The notes under the pieces are model-generated. The model saw only the letters and a list, made by a program, of their open reading frames with translations. It had not been told where the DNA came from and searched no databases. A stretch of 47,846 bases of DNA, from contig JAHBMJ010000447.1 of assembly GCA_018398765.1 (NCBI GenBank), forward strand, positions 1 through 47,846. The letters run 5' to 3'. Of this stretch, positions 44,465 through 47,846 are shown one piece after another (positions within the stretch are counted from its first letter, which is position 1; each line of letters starts with the position of its first letter). The stretch comes from Chromera velia (Eukaryota; Sar; Chromeraceae). The position numbers and the translations under genes were made by a program.

Positions 44465-46109
44465 GTAAGAAGGAACAAAGCAAACTCTGAAAGTCTCAAC
44501 CAGCAGTCAGAGGGTTGACAACTTTCAGCATCTCTGAGCTGGACCCCACCGTTCATCAAAGCAAACACGTACTGCACTTATAGCTGTGTACGGGCGATTG
44601 CGGGCCCCCTTTAAGCCCCACGGCCCCCGCACCACGGCGTTAAGTTCCTAGCTCCGTTCCACACGCCTCCGTTCCGTACACTCTCCCTACTAAATAACCT
44701 TTGTGCCGCACACGCCAATAAATGTTACTCGACTCTTTGATATGCATCTATATTTTGACTCTATTCTGACAAGTCTTTGAACGTTTCCCGGCGGGGTCTG
44801 ACATACAATTAAGCTTGGAAGCCGCTTCGCAGTACAACGCAAACACTAGCAAATACAAGTAAATTGAACTAAGTAAATTTTGCTGCATAATTATGCATAT
44901 CGTAGTACAATGCGCCATAAAGCGCCATGGGCTACCAACTCCTGGAGAGTTCAGGCCCAAAGACCTAAAATCGGAGAGTGACTTGCAGAGTATATCGTTC
45001 CGGAGAGTTTACGAAGGCCCAAAAGACCAAAAAATGGAGAGTGATCACCATTATCGTTATGTCACGGCCCGATGACCTAAATGTGGAGTGATTGGAGTAT
45101 ATGTCAAAGACACACACCGCGAGTTATTGACCCACGTGAAGTGCTTTTCCACCCCGGCCGCAACATTTACTAGCATTTACCCATAAATGCTGCGAGGTTT
45201 ACAGTCATGTACAATAATTTATATTATATAATTTTATTAATACAACCATTACCATAATCATAATAACATTTTTTTTTGTATATATTTGAAACCTATAAAA
45301 ACCCTATGGAACCCTTATATTCTGTTTACCTATGAATCAATCAATCAATATCAATCAATCAATCGATTCTAAAAATTCTGAAAAAGTCATGTCAATTCTA
45401 GTAGATTCCTAGGTGACAGTCGAATTTTATAATGAATTCAAACATGGTTAATAAATTCAATAATCGTATGTTGCGCCATCAGCAGCAGAGCCAAGTATTA
45501 AAAAAAAACGATAGCCATCCGCGCCAGTCTCATACGCGGTGAGTGGGGAGGACACAGAGGACTCCGAGAGGATATCCGTTGTTGCCGACTCGAAGCAGCT
45601 AGATACAAGAGTTCGCAGGGACATGCAACGAAGTCAGGTAGCACTGTCACACTTCCAAGGAGAAGGAGGGCGTCCTGCGAGAGACGACTGCACATGCTCT
45701 AATGAAAGCAGCAAAGTGTCACCATGCAGCCACGAACCCCTTTCTTGTTCTAAAGAGATCACTCGACGGCTCGTTCAATTAATTAATTGGCGGAGAAGAG
45801 AAGGAAACCACAAACAGGACAGAACAGAACCTAAGGCCTGTCCACTCGCCTGTCAAGACTGCGGGCCTTTATCTCTAAACCTACCATAAAGGGGGAGCTA
45901 GGGCAAACGAGAACATCACTTCTGATGGAAAGGGAGAGAGAGAGAGAGAGCAGCCCTTCCCCGCCCCAGCGGTCCTCCCTCCCAAAAAACCAACAGCTAA
46001 ACAGACAGAGACGACAGAGGGATGCGTGAACGAACGAACTCCCTTCCCCGATGTGCTGAGGCTCGATCGACCCTGAGGGGTCAGGATCCCCCCTCATACT
46101 CTCCCAGGG
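44465..46109. other. Intergenic region with degenerate repeats
   Basis: No convincing gene. 44953-45110 has about three diverged copies of a GGCCCAAAGACCTAAAA...GGAGAGTGAT unit, 50-60 bp apart. 45180-45300 is AT-rich. 45332-45364 is (ATCA)n, like the LINE tails. The open frame at 45539-45889 has no ATG start, no homology and no splice support. Confidence 0.5.
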
Positions 46110-47641
46110 TCACCCGAACAAACCGGACAGGTCAAAGTCGAAGAGCCCCTTTCCCTTCTCTTCCACGCCTTTGCCCCCCTTCTCGTTCCCCTCTTCCTTC
46201 TCCATACCCTTCAGGGAGGGACCCTCAGGAACCGACAGAGGGCCCAGGTCCAGGGTTAGTGCCTTGGAGAGAGAACCCAGGGGGTCGCAGAAGAGCCCAG
46301 TGCACTCCTCTTTCCCTTTCCCTTCTTCTTTTCCCTCAACGTCCGCCTGTTGTCCCTGCACCTTTTTGTTTCCTGAAGGGTCTGTGTCTGGGGCGCAGAG
46401 TTCTTCCAGTTTTGTCACCAACTCTTCTTTCGTTAGAGACTCAAAGACTCTCCCCGTCTCGCCCCTTGGGGGGAGGTCCTTTGACTTCACGCCCGTCTCC
46501 TTCACGTCTGTGCACTCAGTCAGGCCGAACGAGGCGCTGTCTCTGCTTCAAGAGGACATGGACACGGACACGGACACACACACACACACACACACACGCA
46601 CGGACGGACGCATAGAGAGAGGGAGAAAGAGAGAGAGGGTCATGTGTACAAACATCAAGAAATGCAGATAGATAACTGCACCGACAAGCAGATATGTCCA
46701 GACGGGGAACCGTTTCAAATGGCCAGCCAGCCAGCCAGAGGCAAGTCCTTCCCTGCAGCTCACGAAGACCCAAAGGACAGTGAAAGAAAAAAAAGAAAAG
46801 TCCAAGAGGAGGTGATGATAGGAAGAGAAGAGCCTTCCTTGCAGAGAGAGGCGCATGCACCCACCCACTCCCCCCCCCTTCTGACTTTTTTGAGGGCTTC
46901 CCAGTTAATTCCCCCCCCAGGCTTTTCAGAGCCTCCAGGGATACGGGTTGCGAAAGAGACTCCATGATCCCCCCCCCCTTCCCCCCGAGGCCTTCCAGAG
47001 AGGAGAGAGCAGAAAGGCTGCTGAGGTCTAGCTGAGGGAGCCCCGCAGCCAGCCGCCGCTTGCCGATGAGAGCCTTCAGTCCGTCCAGATCCAGGGACCC
47101 TGAGGGAAGCTTCAGGTCCGCAGATTCAGAAGCCGAGAGCGAAAGGGGAATGCCCGACAGGGCTTCTCCCAACTTATCTAGACTCCCCCCCTCGGCCCCC
47201 GACAGCTTTCCCGAGGCCCCCCCAGGCAGACGGGGAAGACCGGACAGGCGCTTCAGGTTTTCTCCCAGGACTCCCCCCCCTTCCTTCCCTGGCCCCAGGC
47301 CGAGACTGTCAGGAAGGTTCAACTTAGAGGAGAAGAAAGAGAGCAGACTCGAACTATCCGCCAGAACGAGCACCTCACTCTCAACCTTCCTGCTGTTCCC
47401 GCACCCGTCCCGTAACTCCACCACCACCGAGATCAAATTCAAGACGCTGGTACCGCACGCCTTCAGAGGCTGGCCGCTGGCGAGTGCCTCCACGTACAGT
47501 GTGTCCGTTTCTCCGTCGTAAACGCAGCACCCGCCCTCCTTCTCTTTCTCCGTCTTCTCGTCCTTCCACCCTGAGGGACCGCAGCGGCACCCGAGGAATG
47601 CAGCAGAGATCTGGGAGACGTCAGTCGCCTCGGTGAGGAGT
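46110..47641 (-). CDS. Unrecognised Ser/Leu/Gly-rich protein, last two exons
   Basis: Exon 46886-47641 (begins with one base of a split codon after TTGCAG; donor GTCAGA) joins in phase to exon 46110-46542 (acceptor AAGCAG), ending at TGA 46112-46110. The 5' part lies beyond the window or in an exon not seen in 47642-47846. The upstream exon starts with a Cys-containing region (GCRCGPSGW, GGCCVYDG, LKACGTS, RDGCGNS) that may form disulphides, then a long low-complexity part rich in Leu, Ser and Gly (SLDKLGEALSGIPLSLSAS, LSSLSALSSLEGLGGKGGG). The second exon has ESLTKEELVTKLEEL and a Lys/Glu/Gly-rich tail ending FDFDLSGLFG. No family recognised; secretion is possible but no signal peptide is visible here. 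Confidence 0.6.
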
Positions 47642-47846
47642 CTGCAAGCATGCGTGTCCGATTAGGGAATGCAGGCAGGCAGCTGGACAGAGCAGAGTGG
47701 ACGAATGCCCAGAAAGCGGGGAAAAGAGGAAAAGGCGAAAGAAATTCTAAACAGAGCGCAAGACAACAGCCCGCATCTTCAAACAGAAAAAGCAGAATGT
47801 CCGACGAGATTTCAGTGACTCTTCTCTCCCCCCCTCCCCCCCCCCC

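Noticed and set aside
45539-45889. Frame of 116 codons with GTG start
   Set aside because: No ATG, no domain, both strands equally open; not called.
1-47846. CRISPR arrays, operons, bacterial-type terminators, rRNA
   Set aside because: None present; the repeats are microsatellites, minisatellites and retroelement pieces, and the genes are spliced and nuclear.

Overview
The window is nuclear DNA of an intron-dense protist. Two conserved RNA-processing genes can be rebuilt exon by exon: SF3B1 (18 exons, minus strand) and UPF2 (39 exons, plus strand). Most introns are 100-500 nt, nearly all end in (C)TGCAG or CAG, and they are packed with microsatellites. There are also LINE-type retrotransposon remnants, AT-rich islands and three assembly gaps (24340-24354, 31512, 37617). 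A chromerid-like alveolate alga such as Chromera fits this style, but that is an inference from gene structure and not a database match.

Layout. 1-2350 (minus): six phase-0 exons of a gene that runs off the left edge, with a Skp1/BTB-like N-terminus and a Gly/Met-rich tail encoded by a 60-bp minisatellite. 2861-3829 (plus): exon(s) of a multi-pass membrane protein. 3813-5071 (plus): Cys-rich and RING-finger exons, possibly the same gene. 5268-5738 (plus): intronless basic protein of unknown function. 5739-7560: AT-rich island without genes. 8178-16885 (minus): complete SF3B1, 1298 codons plus stop by my model. 16886-18280: shared divergent intergenic region. 18281-34401 (plus): UPF2, about 1438 codons plus stop. 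34402-35132: AT-rich island. 35133-38380: 5'-truncated LINE reverse transcriptase with one nonsense codon and a 646-bp segment repeated across a 1-base gap. 38752-40683: a second, heavily broken LINE. 41130-42262: AATTGG-bounded repeat region with a 36-bp minisatellite. 42600-44464 (minus): ankyrin-repeat pseudogene with five in-frame stops and a frameshift. 44465-46109: no convincing gene. 46110-47641 (minus): last two exons of an unrecognised Ser/Leu/Gly-rich protein.

Biology. SF3B1 (U2 snRNP, branch-point recognition) and UPF2 (nonsense-mediated decay) are head to head and share one 1.4-kb upstream region. The splice sites are unusual: 36 of 61 modelled introns have C at donor position +3 (GTCAGT, GTCGGT), many donors are the first unit of a tetranucleotide repeat, and many acceptors sit directly after a (GT)n, (CT)n or (CTTC)n microsatellite. 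In the right third, all five internal stops of the ankyrin pseudogene, several LINE stops, and all four differences between the duplicated LINE segments are of C-to-T/G-to-A type, which suggests RIP-like or methylation-linked mutation of repeats.
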